From positions 1 to 49,853 of the forward strand of contig JAUSLL010000095.1 in NCBI GenBank assembly GCA_030649335.1: a stretch of 49,853 nt of DNA. The letters run 5' to 3'. Source of the stretch: Parvibaculum sp. GTDB lineage: Bacteria > Pseudomonadota > Alphaproteobacteria > Parvibaculales > Parvibaculaceae. The notes under the pieces were generated by a model. The model saw nothing but the letters and a program-made list of their open reading frames with translations. It was not told the DNA's origin and did no database searches. The translations under genes were made by a program, and so were the position numbers. This document shows, piece after piece, positions 8,468-17,970 of this stretch. The first letter of the stretch is position 1. Each line of letters opens with the position of its first letter.

Positions 8468-8893
8468 ATGTCGCTCAAAATCAGACTGGCCCGTGGCGGC
8501 GCGAAAAAGCGTCCCTATTACCGCATCGTGATCGCCGACACGCGTTCACCGCGCGATGGCCGCTTTATCGAAAAAATCGGTTCGTTCAATCCGCTCCTCC
8601 CCAAGGACCGTGCTGACCGCGTCGTGCTCGATCTCGAACGCGCCAAGCATTGGCTGTCGGTTGGCGCATTGCCGACAGACCGCGTTGCCCGTTTTCTCGA
8701 TGACGCCGGTGTTGTGAAGCGCGTTCAGCCGAACAACCCGACACAGGGCAAGCCGAAAGCGAAAGCTCAGGAACGCCTTGAAGCTGCCCGTCTGGCCGCT
8801 GAAGAAGCTAAAGCTGCTGCCGAAGCGCCTGCTCCCGAAGCACCGGCTGCTGAAGAAGCTCCTGCCGCTGAAGAAACACCGGCCGAGGCGTAA
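8468..8893 (+). CDS. rpsP: 30S ribosomal protein S16
   Basis: Small-subunit assembly protein. The core (about residues 1-85) has the S16 features [18 protein letters not shown] near the start and [14 protein letters not shown]. Residues after about 95 form an Ala/Glu/Pro extension (repeats of EAPA and AAEE) of some 45 residues absent from the 82-residue E. coli protein; similar acidic tails occur in other alphaproteobacteria. Preceded by GGAAGG 8-13 bases ahead of the ATG. Second gene of the ffh-rplS cluster. Confidence 0.97.
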   Translation: MSLKIRLARGGAKKRPYYRIVIADTRSPRDGRFIEKIGSFNPLLPKDRADRVVLDLERAKHWLSVGALPTDRVARFLDDAGVVKRVQPNNPTQGKPKAKAQERLEAARLAAEEAKAAAEAPAPEAPAAEEAPAAEETPAEA

Positions 8894-8911
8894 GCCACGG
8901 ACGCAGCTGTC

Positions 8912-9484
8912 ATGTCGGAAGGTTCTGGTTCGCAAGAGGCGCGTGTCTGTCTGGGTGTCGTTGTCGGCGTCCATGGCGTGCGTGGCCTTGTGCGGGTGAA
9001 GCCCTTTACACAAGACCCGATGGCTGTTGCTGACTATGGTCCGGTCGAAACCAAAGACGGGGCGCGGCGGTTCAAGATTGCTGCGACCGGCGTTGCCAAG
9101 GGTGTCGTGATCTGTCGTTTCGACGGCATTTCCGACCGTGATGTGGCCGAAGCCTTGCGTGGCACAGAACTCTATGTGGCGCGTGCGGCTCTGCCCGATG
9201 TCGATGAGGATGAGGAAGGCTATTACCATGCCGACCTCATCGGTCTGGCGGCGGAGGGACCTGAGGGTCAGGTCTTCGGCCGTGTGACGGCGGTGCATAA
9301 TTTCGGGGCGGGTGATCTTCTGGAGATCGTGCCGCCGGACGGGAGCCCAAGTTTTCTCGTCTCCTTCACGGACGAAAATGTGCCCGACGTCGACATCTCC
9401 GGCGGACGCCTGACACTGGTGCCGCCGGAAGGCACGTTCGGGGCCGATGAGGCCAAAGACGATAAGGGGGAGGCCGATGCGTGA
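8912..9484 (+). CDS. rimM: 16S rRNA processing protein RimM
   Basis: Assembly factor for the head of the 30S subunit; binds S19. The N-terminal domain begins with [19 protein letters not shown], and the C-terminal PRC-barrel half carries YYHADLIGL, a linker and [15 protein letters not shown]. 190 residues. The stop overlaps the TrmD start (ATG at 9477, TGA at 9482-9484), so the two are coupled. An acidic C-terminal tail (DEAKDDKGE) is a minor peculiarity. Its place between rpsP and trmD is the standard bacterial arrangement. Confidence 0.96.
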   Translation: MSEGSGSQEARVCLGVVVGVHGVRGLVRVKPFTQDPMAVADYGPVETKDGARRFKIAATGVAKGVVICRFDGISDRDVAEALRGTELYVARAALPDVDEDEEGYYHADLIGLAAEGPEGQVFGRVTAVHNFGAGDLLEIVPPDGSPSFLVSFTDENVPDVDISGGRLTLVPPEGTFGADEAKDDKGEADA

Positions 9485-10214
9485 GGCCTCGCCTGGCACC
9501 GGGTTCAAAGCCTCTGTGCTGACGCTTTTTCCGAAGATGTTTCCGGGCTCCCTCGGCCTTTCATTGGCTGGTCGGGCGCTCGAGACGGGTCTCTGGTCGC
9601 TTGAGGCGGTCGATATACGTGACTTTGCGAGCGACAAGCACCGCTCGGTGGACGACACGCCTTCGGGCGGCGGGGCGGGCATGGTGATGCGGGCCGATGT
9701 GGTGGCCAAGGCCGTTGATGCAGTGCATCAGGCAGGCAGGCCGCTGATCTATCTGTCGCCGAGGGGCAAGCCGTTGACGCAGGCCCGTGTAAGAGAATTG
9801 GCTGCAGGGCCCGGGGTGACGCTTCTTTGCGGGCGTTTCGAAGGACTCGACCAACGGGTGATCGAAGCCCGTGTTATGGAAGAAATTAGCCTGGGAGATT
9901 TCATCCTCTCAGGTGGCGAACCGGCAGCCTTGGCGCTGCTCGACGCCATCGTCCGGCTTCTGCCCGGTGTCATGGGCAAGGAGATTTCGGGCGAAGACGA
10001 GAGTTTTGAGGGCGGATTGCTTGAGTATCCGCACTACACGCGGCCTCAGGTCTTTGAAGGGCGCGAGATACCTGCGGTTCTCACATCCGGGGACCATGGG
10101 CGCATCAAAGCCTGGCGGCGTGCCGAGGCCGAAGAGGCAACGAAATCGAGACGGGCTGATCTCTGGGAAAAATTTCTCGCATTCAGCCGCAAAGACAGTC
10201 GCAAGTCCGACTGA
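9477..10214 (+). CDS. trmD: tRNA (guanine-N1)-methyltransferase TrmD
   Basis: Makes m1G37 in tRNAs reading codons that begin with C or G, preventing +1 frameshifting. The SPOUT trefoil-knot region is clear: [15 protein letters not shown] followed by [18 protein letters not shown], preceded by [14 protein letters not shown]. The ATG at 9477 is chosen (245 residues) because GGGGGAGG lies just ahead and the family N-terminus ([12 protein letters not shown]) follows closely; an upstream in-frame ATG at 9447 lies within rimM. Overlaps the rimM stop by 8 bases. Confidence 0.97.
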   Translation: MREASPGTGFKASVLTLFPKMFPGSLGLSLAGRALETGLWSLEAVDIRDFASDKHRSVDDTPSGGGAGMVMRADVVAKAVDAVHQAGRPLIYLSPRGKPLTQARVRELAAGPGVTLLCGRFEGLDQRVIEARVMEEISLGDFILSGGEPAALALLDAIVRLLPGVMGKEISGEDESFEGGLLEYPHYTRPQVFEGREIPAVLTSGDHGRIKAWRRAEAEEATKSRRADLWEKFLAFSRKDSRKSD

Positions 10215-10305
10215 AGTATGTTAGTGAAGCCCGCTTCCGGACGAGGTAACTCTCGCCAAGGTCCACAGGGACTATCCGGAGGCCTGCATATCCGAGGTTT
10301 AAGAC

Positions 10306-10695
10306 ATGAATATCATCGAACAGCTTGAGCAGGACCAGATTGTGGCCCTTACCACGGGTAAGGAAATTCCCGATTTCGCGCCCGGCGACACGCTGATCGT
10401 CAACGTCAAAGTTGTCGAAGGCGAGCGCTCGCGCGTCCAGGCCTATGAAGGCGTCTGCATCGCGCGCGCTGGCGGCGGCATCAATGCCAATTTCACGGTC
10501 CGCAAGATTTCATACGGCGAAGGCGTCGAACGCGTGTTCCCGCTTTATGGCCCGCTCGTTGACAGCATTAAGGTGCTTCGTCGTGGCCGTGTGCGCCGCG
10601 CGAAGCTTTATTACCTTCGTGGCCGTCGCGGCAAGTCAGCTCGTATCGTCGAGAAGCAGGACTTCAAGCGTCGCGCAACGCCCGGCGCGGCTTAA
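10306..10695 (+). CDS. rplS: 50S ribosomal protein L19
   Basis: Large-subunit protein at the 30S-50S interface. 129 residues: N-terminal [30 protein letters not shown], then [18 protein letters not shown] and the basic [20 protein letters not shown], all typical. Last gene of the ribosomal/tRNA-modification cluster; a strong terminator starts 38 bases after the stop. Confidence 0.97.
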   Translation: MNIIEQLEQDQIVALTTGKEIPDFAPGDTLIVNVKVVEGERSRVQAYEGVCIARAGGGINANFTVRKISYGEGVERVFPLYGPLVDSIKVLRRGRVRRAKLYYLRGRRGKSARIVEKQDFKRRATPGAA

Positions 10696-10732
10696 GGCCT
10701 TCTTCCGTTTCATACGGATCGAGACACCAAGA

Positions 10733-10767
10733 AGCGGGCGGGGCCTCAAGTCCCAGCCCGCTTTTTT
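10733..10767 (+). terminator. Rho-independent terminator after rplS
   Basis: AGCGGGC (10733-10739) pairs with GCCCGCT (10756-10762), with further G/C pairing inside, and is followed by a run of six T. It ends the ffh-rpsP-rimM-trmD-rplS transcript. Confidence 0.85.
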
Positions 10768-10855
10768 GCTTTTTAGCCGTTCATAATGATTACATTTGCG
10801 ATCTTCACGCCCGCGCCTTTTCTGAGCGCATCGGCGGGAACACAGGAGAGTGAAA

Positions 10856-12262
10856 ATGGCTGCACCGCGCACCATGTACGACAAAATCTGGGATGCCCAT
10901 CTGGTCGAAATGAAAGAGGACGGTACCGGGCTTCTCTACATCGACCGTCATCTCGTCCACGAAGTGACAAGCCCGCAGGCCTTTGAAGGTCTGCGCATGG
11001 CGGGCCGCACAGTGCACGCGCCGCAGAAGACGCTGGCCGTTGCCGATCACAATGTGCCCACCACCGACCGCTCCAAGGGCATCGAGGACGAAGAGAGCCG
11101 TATCCAGGTGCAGACGCTTGATGACAATGCCAAGTCGTTCGGCATTCAGTATCTTGAAATGGACGATAAGCGTCAGGGCATCGTGCATATCGTCGGGCCG
11201 GAGCAGGGCTTCACACTGCCGGGTACCACGATTGTTTGCGGTGACAGCCACACCTCCACGCATGGCGCCTTCGGCGCATTGGCCCACGGCATCGGCACGT
11301 CCGAAGTCGAGCATGTGCTGGCCACGCAAACACTCATTCAGGCTAAAGCCAAAAACCTGCGCATCAATGTCGTCGGCAAGGCGCCTGAAGGTTTCACCGC
11401 CAAAGACATCGCGCTCGCCATCATCGGCCATATCGGCACGGCGGGCGGCACTGGCTATGTCATCGAATATGCAGGCGAAGCAATCCGCGCGTTGTCGATG
11501 GAAGGCCGCATGACGGTCTGCAACATGACGATTGAAGCGGGCGCGCGCGCCGGTCTCATCGCGCCGGATGAAAAGACGGTTGCCTATTTCAAAGGCCGTC
11601 CAATGGCACCCTCAGGCGCGAATTGGGACAAGGCCGCGGCCTATTGGCTGACGCTGCCGTCTGACGAAGGCGCGCATTTCGACAAGGAAGTCGATCTCGA
11701 CATTGCCAATCTGCCGCCAATGATCACTTGGGGTACAAGCCCTGAGAACGTCATCAAAATCACCGACCGCGTGCCTGATCCTTCCGTCGTTGCCGACGAA
11801 GGTAAGCGCAACGCGATGGAACGTTCGCTCGCCTATATGGGTCTCACCGCCGGTACACCGATCACGGATGTGAAAATCGATCGTGTCTTCATCGGTTCCT
11901 GCACCAATGGCCGCATCGAGGATTTGCGCGCTGCTGCCGCCGTCGCCAAGGGCCACAAGGTCGCGTCGACGGTGAACGCGATGGTCGTGCCGGGTTCTGG
12001 TCTTGTGAAAGAACAGGCGGAAGCTGAAGGCCTTGATAAAATTTTTGTCGAAGCCGGATTTGAGTGGCGTGAACCGGGCTGCTCGATGTGTCTTGCGATG
12101 AACGCCGACAAGCTCGCTCCGGGTGAGCGTTGCGCTTCGACATCAAACCGTAATTTCGAAGGCCGTCAGGGCCGTGGCGGGCGCACACATCTTGTCTCGC
12201 CGCAGATGGCTGCTGCTGCTGCCATTGCCGGCCACTTTGTTGACTTTCGTGAACTGAACTAA
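10856..12262 (+). CDS. leuC: 3-isopropylmalate dehydratase large subunit
   Basis: Aconitase-family subunit carrying the [4Fe-4S] cluster; with LeuD it isomerises 2- to 3-isopropylmalate in leucine synthesis. Cluster cysteines are visible in FIGSCTNGR and in [11 protein letters not shown] near the C-terminus; [20 protein letters not shown] is the family signature. The ATG at 10856 is preferred to an in-frame GTG at 10850 because AGGAG lies 7 bases ahead of it; this gives 468 residues. Leads leuC-leuD-leuB-asd; leuA is not in the window. Confidence 0.97.
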   Translation: MAAPRTMYDKIWDAHLVEMKEDGTGLLYIDRHLVHEVTSPQAFEGLRMAGRTVHAPQKTLAVADHNVPTTDRSKGIEDEESRIQVQTLDDNAKSFGIQYLEMDDKRQGIVHIVGPEQGFTLPGTTIVCGDSHTSTHGAFGALAHGIGTSEVEHVLATQTLIQAKAKNLRINVVGKAPEGFTAKDIALAIIGHIGTAGGTGYVIEYAGEAIRALSMEGRMTVCNMTIEAGARAGLIAPDEKTVAYFKGRPMAPSGANWDKAAAYWLTLPSDEGAHFDKEVDLDIANLPPMITWGTSPENVIKITDRVPDPSVVADEGKRNAMERSLAYMGLTAGTPITDVKIDRVFIGSCTNGRIEDLRAAAAVAKGHKVASTVNAMVVPGSGLVKEQAEAEGLDKIFVEAGFEWREPGCSMCLAMNADKLAPGERCASTSNRNFEGRQGRGGRTHLVSPQMAAAAAIAGHFVDFRELN

Positions 12263-12273
12263 GGAGACGCCCG

Positions 12274-12879
12274 ATGGATAAATTCAACAAACTCACGGGC
12301 GTTGCGGCACCGATGCCGCTGATCAATATCGACACCGATATGATCATCCCCAAGCAGTTCCTAAAGACGATCAAGCGTACGGGGTTGGGCAAGAACCTGT
12401 TTGATGAAATGCGCTATGATGACAAAGGCAATGAGATCGCTGATTTCGTGCTGAACAAGCCAGCTTACCGCAAGGCGCAGATCCTTGTGACCGGTGAGAA
12501 CTTCGGCTGCGGTTCGTCGCGCGAGCACGCGCCTTGGGCGCTGGCTGATTTCGGCATCAAATGCGTGATCGCCGCTTCGTTCGCCGACATCTTTTACAAC
12601 AACTGTTTCCAGAACGGCATTTTGCCGATCGTGTTGCCGCAGGCTGAAGTCGACAAGTTGATGGACGATGCCTCGCGAGGTCAGAATGCAGTCGTGACGA
12701 TTGACCTTGAAGCGCAGGAAATTCGCGGGCCTGACGGCGGCGTCATCACATTCGATCTCGATCCGTTCCGCAAGCATTGCATGTTGGAAGGTCTCGACGG
12801 CGTCGGTCTTACAATGAAGAAAGAAGCCGAGATCGCTTCATTCGAAACGCGCCATGCGGCTGAACAGCCCTGGCTCTGA
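12274..12879 (+). CDS. leuD: 3-isopropylmalate dehydratase small subunit
   Basis: Swivelling domain subunit that completes the isopropylmalate isomerase with LeuC, 12 bases upstream. 201 residues. Hallmarks: [14 protein letters not shown] near the N-terminus, the substrate-binding loop [14 protein letters not shown], and [17 protein letters not shown]. Well-spaced AGGAGA precedes the ATG. Confidence 0.97.
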   Translation: MDKFNKLTGVAAPMPLINIDTDMIIPKQFLKTIKRTGLGKNLFDEMRYDDKGNEIADFVLNKPAYRKAQILVTGENFGCGSSREHAPWALADFGIKCVIAASFADIFYNNCFQNGILPIVLPQAEVDKLMDDASRGQNAVVTIDLEAQEIRGPDGGVITFDLDPFRKHCMLEGLDGVGLTMKKEAEIASFETRHAAEQPWL

Positions 12880-12914
12880 TTTCTAGTATTTCGCAGAAGA
12901 AAAGTTCGAGACAC

Positions 12915-14021
12915 ATGACCAATAAGATTTTGATTGTCGCCGGTGACGGTATCGGCCCTGAGGTGATGGGTCAGGTTGAGCGCGTGATCGGCTGGTACAG
13001 CGACAAGCGCGGCTTTGATGTTGAGATCGACCGCGATCTCGTCGGCGGTTGCTGCTATGACGCGCATGGCGTCGCGGTGACCGACGCAACGATTGAGAAA
13101 GCCTTGGCAGCTGACGCCGTCTTCCTCGGCGCGGTGGGCGGACCCAAGTGGGATAACGTGCCTTACGAAGGCCGCCCCGAGGCAGGTCTTTTGCGTCTCC
13201 GTAAAGATCTCGAGCTTTTTGCCAATTTGCGTCCCGCCCTTTGCTTTGGCGCACTGGCAGATGCGTCTTCACTGAAGCGCGAGATTGTCGAAGGCCTCGA
13301 CATTATGATCGTGCGCGAGCTCACCGGCGGCGTTTATTTTGGTGAACCCAAGATCATCGAAGACCTCGGCAATGGCGAGCGTCGTGGCATTGATACGCAG
13401 GTTTACACAACCAGCGAAATCCGCCGCATTGCGTCTGTTGCCTTTGAGCTTGCCCGCAAGCGCGACAACCGCGTCATGTCGGTTGAAAAGCGCAATGTGA
13501 TGAAGTCCGGCGTGCTTTGGTACGAAGAAGTCATCAAACTTCACAAAGAGCAATATTCCGACGTGAAGCTCGAACATATGCTGGCCGACAATTGCGCCAT
13601 GCAACTTGTGCGTAACCCCAAGCAGTTCGACGTTATCGTGACCGACAATCTTTTCGGCGACGTGTTGTCCGACATTGCCTCAATGCTGACAGGTTCGCTC
13701 GGCATGTTGCCATCGGCATCGCTTGGTGCGAAAGACGCGAGTGGCAAAGCGAAAGCCATGTACGAGCCCGTACACGGTTCCGCGCCCGATATTGCGGGCA
13801 CAGGTGCTGCCAATCCGATTGCCTCGGTGCTCTCGTTTGCGATGGCGCTGCGCTACACATTTGATCGCGGTGCCTGCTCTGATCTTCTCGAAAAAGCTGT
13901 CGATAGCGTGCTCGCCAATGGTCTTCGCACCGGCGACATCATGCAGGCGGGCATGAAAAAAGTCGGCACAGTAGAAATGGGCGACGCCATTCTGGCGGAA
14001 CTCAATCGTTTGAACGGCTAA
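12915..14021 (+). CDS. leuB: 3-isopropylmalate dehydrogenase
   Basis: NAD-dependent oxidative decarboxylase, third step of the leucine branch. 368 residues, normal length. GDGIGPEV at the N-terminus, [31 protein letters not shown] with the metal-binding aspartates, and the NAD-binding [14 protein letters not shown] are all present. In the leuC-leuD-leuB order common in alphaproteobacteria, followed at 26 bases by asd. Confidence 0.97.
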   Translation: MTNKILIVAGDGIGPEVMGQVERVIGWYSDKRGFDVEIDRDLVGGCCYDAHGVAVTDATIEKALAADAVFLGAVGGPKWDNVPYEGRPEAGLLRLRKDLELFANLRPALCFGALADASSLKREIVEGLDIMIVRELTGGVYFGEPKIIEDLGNGERRGIDTQVYTTSEIRRIASVAFELARKRDNRVMSVEKRNVMKSGVLWYEEVIKLHKEQYSDVKLEHMLADNCAMQLVRNPKQFDVIVTDNLFGDVLSDIASMLTGSLGMLPSASLGAKDASGKAKAMYEPVHGSAPDIAGTGAANPIASVLSFAMALRYTFDRGACSDLLEKAVDSVLANGLRTGDIMQAGMKKVGTVEMGDAILAELNRLNG

Positions 14022-14047
14022 AGCGTTTCCGTCAGGAGCTGAAATCT

Positions 14048-15070
14048 ATGGGTTATAAAGTTGCCGTTGTCGGTGCCACAGGTAATGTGGGCCGCGAAAT
14101 GCTCAACATTCTGGAAGAGCGTTTGTTTCCGGCTGACGAAGTAGTGGCGCTTGCGTCCCGCCGTAGTCAGGGTACGGAAGTGTCTTACGGTGACAAAATT
14201 CTCAAGGTGAAGGCGCTTGAGAATTATGATTTTAAAGGCACCGATATTTGTCTCATGTCGGCAGGCTCCAAGGTCGCCGAAGAATGGGCGGGCCGCATTG
14301 CCGCCGCCGGTTGTGTGATGATCGACAATTCATCGCGCTTCCGTATGGACCCCGATGTGCCGCTCATCGTGCCGGAAGTGAACGCAGCCGCGATTGCCGG
14401 TTACACCAAGAAGATGATTATCGCGAACCCCAATTGTTCGACCGCGCAGCTTGTTGTGGCGCTGAAGCCTTTGCATGATGTTGCGAAAATCAAACGCGTT
14501 GTTGTCTCGACCTATCAGTCGACGTCCGGTGCAGGCAAAGAAGGCATGGACGAGCTTTTTGAGCAGACCCGCGCCATCTATGTGAACGATCCCGTCGAGC
14601 GCCGGAAATTCACCAAGCAGATCGCTTTCAACGTCATTCCTCACATCGACGTCTTCATGGAAGACGGCTACACGAAAGAGGAATGGAAGATGGTGGTTGA
14701 GACGAAGAAAATTCTTGATCCAAAGATCAAGCTCACGGCCACTTGTGTGCGTGTGCCGGTTTTCGTCGGTCATGCGGAAGCTATCAATATCGAGTTCGAA
14801 AATCCGATCTCGGATGATGAAGCACGCGAAATTCTGCGTGAAGCACCGGGCTGCCTTGTTGTCGATAAACGCGAGGATGGTGGCTATGTGACGCCGCTCG
14901 AATGTGTCGGCGACTTTGCGACTTATATTAGCCGTATCCGTTCAGACCCGACCGTTGATAACGGCCTCGCGCTCTGGGTTGTCTCTGACAATCTGCGCAA
15001 AGGGGCGGCACTCAACGCAGTCCAGATCGCCGAAATTCTCGGCACGAAGTTCCTGAAGAAAGCCGCCTGA
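14048..15070 (+). CDS. asd: Aspartate-semialdehyde dehydrogenase
   Basis: NADPH-dependent reduction of aspartyl phosphate to the semialdehyde, the branch point to lysine/DAP, threonine and methionine; the lysine branch meets dapF in this window. 340 residues. GATGNVGREML is the nucleotide-binding loop, NPNCSTAQLVVAL holds the catalytic cysteine, and RVPVFVGHAEAINIEF the active-site histidine. Follows leuB in the same direction, as in many alphaproteobacteria. Confidence 0.96.
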   Translation: MGYKVAVVGATGNVGREMLNILEERLFPADEVVALASRRSQGTEVSYGDKILKVKALENYDFKGTDICLMSAGSKVAEEWAGRIAAAGCVMIDNSSRFRMDPDVPLIVPEVNAAAIAGYTKKMIIANPNCSTAQLVVALKPLHDVAKIKRVVVSTYQSTSGAGKEGMDELFEQTRAIYVNDPVERRKFTKQIAFNVIPHIDVFMEDGYTKEEWKMVVETKKILDPKIKLTATCVRVPVFVGHAEAINIEFENPISDDEAREILREAPGCLVVDKREDGGYVTPLECVGDFATYISRIRSDPTVDNGLALWVVSDNLRKGAALNAVQIAEILGTKFLKKAA

Positions 15071-15089
15071 TCTAACCGAAGGTAATCCC

Positions 15090-15974
15090 ATGTCCGATAT
15101 CATCGTCCGCCCGCGCCGCAGTGTTTTGTATATGCCGGGGTCGAACGCCCGGGCGATGGAGAAGGCGCGCGATATTGCAGCAGATGTGCTGATCCTTGAT
15201 CTTGAGGATGCCGTCGCGCCCGACGCCAAGGAAGAGGCGCGTGCGCAGGTGATTGCGGCGGTTAATGCCGGCGGCTATGGCAAGCGCGAGATCTGCATTC
15301 GCGTCAATGGTCTCGATACGCCTTGGGGCATGGATGACATCAAAGCGGCGGTGGCGGCAAAGCCTGATGCGATCCTCGTGCCGAAAATCAATTCGGCATC
15401 TGATGTGAAGCGTGCGGACAAAGCTTTGTCGGACGCCGGAGCGCCTGCCTCGTTGCAACTCTGGTGCATGATCGAGACGCCGCTGGCGATCCTCAACATT
15501 CAGGCGATTGCGGCGGAAGCCTCCTCCACGCGTATGACGCTCTGGGTCATGGGCACCAATGATATCGCCAAGGAATTGCGCGCGGCCCACACAGCCGACC
15601 GTATGCCGATGCTCACCTCACTCGGTCTTTCGATCATTGCGGCACGTGCCTATGGGCTTGCTGCGCTTGATGGCGTTTACAATGACATCAAGAACGAAGA
15701 AGGCTTTGCGGCGATTTGCGAACAGGGCCGCGACATGGGCTTTGACGGTAAAACGCTCATTCACCCAAGTCAGGTCGCGCCCTGCAACACGATCTTTTCG
15801 CCCGATCCCGAAACGGTGGACTTCGCCCGCAAGACCATCGAAGCCTTTACGCTGCCGGAGAACAAAGGCAAGGGCGTCTTGAAGGTTGAAGGCCGCATGG
15901 TTGAAATTCTCCATGCCGAAATCGCCAAGCGCACGGTCGCGGTTGCGGACGCTATTGCGGAACTTGAAGCATGA
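15090..15974 (+). CDS. CoA-ester lyase/thioesterase of the CitE-like HpcH/HpaI superfamily (malyl-CoA type)
   Basis: TIM-barrel enzyme of 294 residues acting on malyl-CoA-type esters. Seen: RSVLYMPGSNARAMEKA, LDLEDAVAPDAKEEAR (metal-binding acidic residues), CIRVNGLDTPWG, GTNDIAKEL, and GRDMGFDGKTLIHPSQV. The sequence pattern is closer, from memory, to (3S)-malyl-CoA thioesterase (Mcl2) than to malyl-CoA/beta-methylmalyl-CoA lyase (Mcl1); I cannot separate thioesterase from lyase with certainty. Its stop overlaps the start of mesaconyl-CoA hydratase by 4 bases, which ties it to the ethylmalonyl-CoA pathway, where malyl-CoA species are cleaved to glyoxylate or free malate. Confidence 0.85.
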   Translation: MSDIIVRPRRSVLYMPGSNARAMEKARDIAADVLILDLEDAVAPDAKEEARAQVIAAVNAGGYGKREICIRVNGLDTPWGMDDIKAAVAAKPDAILVPKINSASDVKRADKALSDAGAPASLQLWCMIETPLAILNIQAIAAEASSTRMTLWVMGTNDIAKELRAAHTADRMPMLTSLGLSIIAARAYGLAALDGVYNDIKNEEGFAAICEQGRDMGFDGKTLIHPSQVAPCNTIFSPDPETVDFARKTIEAFTLPENKGKGVLKVEGRMVEILHAEIAKRTVAVADAIAELEA

Positions 15975-17020
15975 GCAAAACCAACACGGGTAATTTCTTC
16001 GAAGATTTCAAAGTCGGTCAGGTCCTCACCCATGCGACGCCGCGCACGCTTAACGACGGTGACCGCGCGCTTTATCAGGCGCTGTTTGGTTCGCGCTTCT
16101 CACTGCAATCATCGGACGAAGTGGCGCGCGCGGCGGGCTATCCGCAATCGCCGGTTGACGATCTTCTCGCGTTTCATGTGGTCTTCGGCAAGACCGTTCC
16201 CGATGTGTCACTTAATGCGGTCGCCAATCTTGGCTATGCCGATTGCCGATTTTTGAAACCCGTCTATCCCGGCGACACGCTATCGACTGTGTCGAAGGTC
16301 ATTGGTCTCAAAGAGAACTCCGACGGCGCGACAGGTGTTGTCTATGTGCGTTCTATCGGGCGCAATCAGCGCAGCGAGATCGTTCTCGAATATGTGCGCT
16401 GGGTAATGGTGCGCAAGCGCGACAAGGCTTCGCCTGCGCCTGTTACCGATGTGCCGGAATTACCCAAAGCCGTCAGCGTGGAATTTCTCGAGGCGCCGCA
16501 GGGGACCAATTTTGCGGGTTTTGACCTTGCGGCATCCGGCAGCGCTCATCTTTGGGATGACTATGCGGTTGGTGAAAAGGTCGACCATGTGGACGGTGTC
16601 ACTATCGAAGAAGCCGAGCACATGATGGCGACGCGGCTCTATCAGAACACTGCCAAAGTGCATTTCAACCAGTTTACCGAAGGTCAGGGTCGTTTTGGTC
16701 GCCGGTTGATCTATGGCGGTCACGTGATCTCGCTTGCGCGTTCGCTTTCGTTCAACGGCTTGGGCAACGCGCAACTTATTGCCGCCGTTAACGGCGGACG
16801 TCATGTTGCGCCCTGCTTTGCCGGTGACACGATCTTTGCCTGGTCGGAAGTGATCGATCGTGCGGAAGTGAAGGGCCGCCGCGACATCGGCGCGCTGCGC
16901 CTGCGCACTATCGCCACCAAGAACCTGCCCTGCGAAAGCTTCCCCGGCGCGGTCGACAAAGGTTATGCCGATGGCGTTATTCTCGACCTCGACTATTGGG
17001 TGTTGATGCCGCGACGTTAG
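15971..17020 (+). CDS. mch: Mesaconyl-CoA hydratase (MaoC-like double hot-dog)
   Basis: Hydrates mesaconyl-C1-CoA to beta-methylmalyl-CoA in the ethylmalonyl-CoA pathway for acetyl-CoA assimilation. 349 residues, matching the roughly 340-residue double-hot-dog Mch enzymes. NFFEDFKVGQ at the N-terminus, FGKTVPDVSLNAVANLGYA, GLKENSDGATGVVYVR and RWVMVRKRD closely follow the Rhodobacter-type enzyme as I remember it; a second hot-dog begins near LWDDYAVGEKVDH. Translationally coupled to the lyase upstream. The other pathway genes (crotonyl-CoA carboxylase/reductase, ethylmalonyl-CoA mutase) are not in this window. Confidence 0.9.
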   Translation: MSKTNTGNFFEDFKVGQVLTHATPRTLNDGDRALYQALFGSRFSLQSSDEVARAAGYPQSPVDDLLAFHVVFGKTVPDVSLNAVANLGYADCRFLKPVYPGDTLSTVSKVIGLKENSDGATGVVYVRSIGRNQRSEIVLEYVRWVMVRKRDKASPAPVTDVPELPKAVSVEFLEAPQGTNFAGFDLAASGSAHLWDDYAVGEKVDHVDGVTIEEAEHMMATRLYQNTAKVHFNQFTEGQGRFGRRLIYGGHVISLARSLSFNGLGNAQLIAAVNGGRHVAPCFAGDTIFAWSEVIDRAEVKGRRDIGALRLRTIATKNLPCESFPGAVDKGYADGVILDLDYWVLMPRR

Positions 17021-17041
17021 GACGAGACGAGCGCTGCTAAA

Positions 17042-17060
17042 CTTGAGAACCGTTCTCAGG
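17042..17060. promoter_or_regulatory. Dyad upstream of sdhCDAB (candidate iron-responsive operator)
   Basis: TGAGAAC-C-GTTCTCA (17044-17058) is a perfect 7-base inverted repeat around one base, about 100 bases ahead of sdhC. Read as TTGAGAA-CCG-TTCTCAG it resembles the Irr-box pattern of alphaproteobacteria with about three mismatches. Alternatively, since a T run follows (GGTCTGTTTTTT), it may be a weak terminator for mch. Sequence alone does not decide. Confidence 0.4.
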
Positions 17061-17154
17061 TCTGTTTTTTGCCAGCTTAGTTATTTGCCTTCACCGGCAA
17101 CGCGCGATAAACAACATCTTCCATCCGCCCGTTGTATTCTCGGGAAACAAAGAC

Positions 17155-17559
17155 ATGGCTGCACCGCGACAGGTAGAGCGTCCGCTTTCGCCGCACCTCC
17201 AGATTTATCGCTTCACCATCACGATGGCGATGTCGATCATCCACCGCATTACAGGCATCGGCCTCTATATGGGCATGGCGCTGTTGGCATGGTGGCTCAT
17301 TGCCGCCGCGACAGGGCCTGAGGCCTATGCCGTGTTCCTCGGCGTTGCCGACAGCATCATCGGCAAGATTATCCTCTTTGGTTTCACTTGGGCGCTCTGC
17401 AATCATTTGCTGAGCGGCATCCGTTATTTCTTCTGGGATGCGGCGCTGGCCTTTGAACTCAAGACCGCCGACGTCATCAGCTGGGGTGCTGCCATCGGCG
17501 GCATTGTGCTGACGGTTATCGTCTGGTTTGCGGCCATCGTCTTGCGCGGGGTGCTCTGA
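17155..17559 (+). CDS. sdhC: Succinate dehydrogenase cytochrome b556 subunit
   Basis: Membrane anchor of complex II that, with SdhD, binds heme b and the quinone. 134 residues, three hydrophobic segments. The SdhC signature RPLSPHLQIYRF then SIIHRITGIGLYMG is present, and the heme-ligand-type histidine lies in NHLLSGIRYFFWD. Overlaps the sdhD start by one base. First gene of sdhCDAB. Confidence 0.95.
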   Translation: MAAPRQVERPLSPHLQIYRFTITMAMSIIHRITGIGLYMGMALLAWWLIAAATGPEAYAVFLGVADSIIGKIILFGFTWALCNHLLSGIRYFFWDAALAFELKTADVISWGAAIGGIVLTVIVWFAAIVLRGVL

Positions 17560-17948
17560 TGTCGAACCAGGATATGCGCACACCCAAGGCTAAAATTCTG
17601 CATCTGGGTTCGGCCCGTTCGGGGACCAGCGATCATGTGGTGCAGCGCGCGACCGCGCTTGCCATCGCGCCGTTGTCAGTCTTCTTCATTGTGTCAGTGG
17701 TGGCGCTCGCGGGCGCCGAATATGACACCGCGCGGGCCTATCTCGGTCATCCGCTGGTTTCTATTCTCCTCATCGCATTGATCGGCGCGGTCGTTGTGCA
17801 TATGCGCATCGGCGTGAAGATCACGATTGAGGATTACGTCCATTCGGAAGGGCTGAAGCATTACGTGCTTCTGGCTAATTCCTTCTTTTCTTACGGCATT
17901 GGTCTGGCCTGCATCTATGCAGTGCTCAAGATCAGCTTCGGTTCCTGA
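17559..17948 (+). CDS. sdhD: Succinate dehydrogenase membrane anchor subunit
   Basis: Second hydrophobic anchor of complex II. 129 residues with three membrane segments; [20 protein letters not shown] at the N-terminus and [15 protein letters not shown] with the heme/quinone-region histidine are typical of alphaproteobacterial SdhD. Begins on the last base of the sdhC stop; sdhA starts 22 bases after it. Confidence 0.94.
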   Translation: MSNQDMRTPKAKILHLGSARSGTSDHVVQRATALAIAPLSVFFIVSVVALAGAEYDTARAYLGHPLVSILLIALIGAVVVHMRIGVKITIEDYVHSEGLKHYVLLANSFFSYGIGLACIYAVLKISFGS

Positions 17949-17970
17949 TTTAACGCGTCGAGACAAGATC

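Noticed and set aside
8546-9709. 387-residue open frame on the minus strand across rpsP, rimM and trmD
   Set aside because: Spans three conserved genes on the other strand; no domain recognisable.
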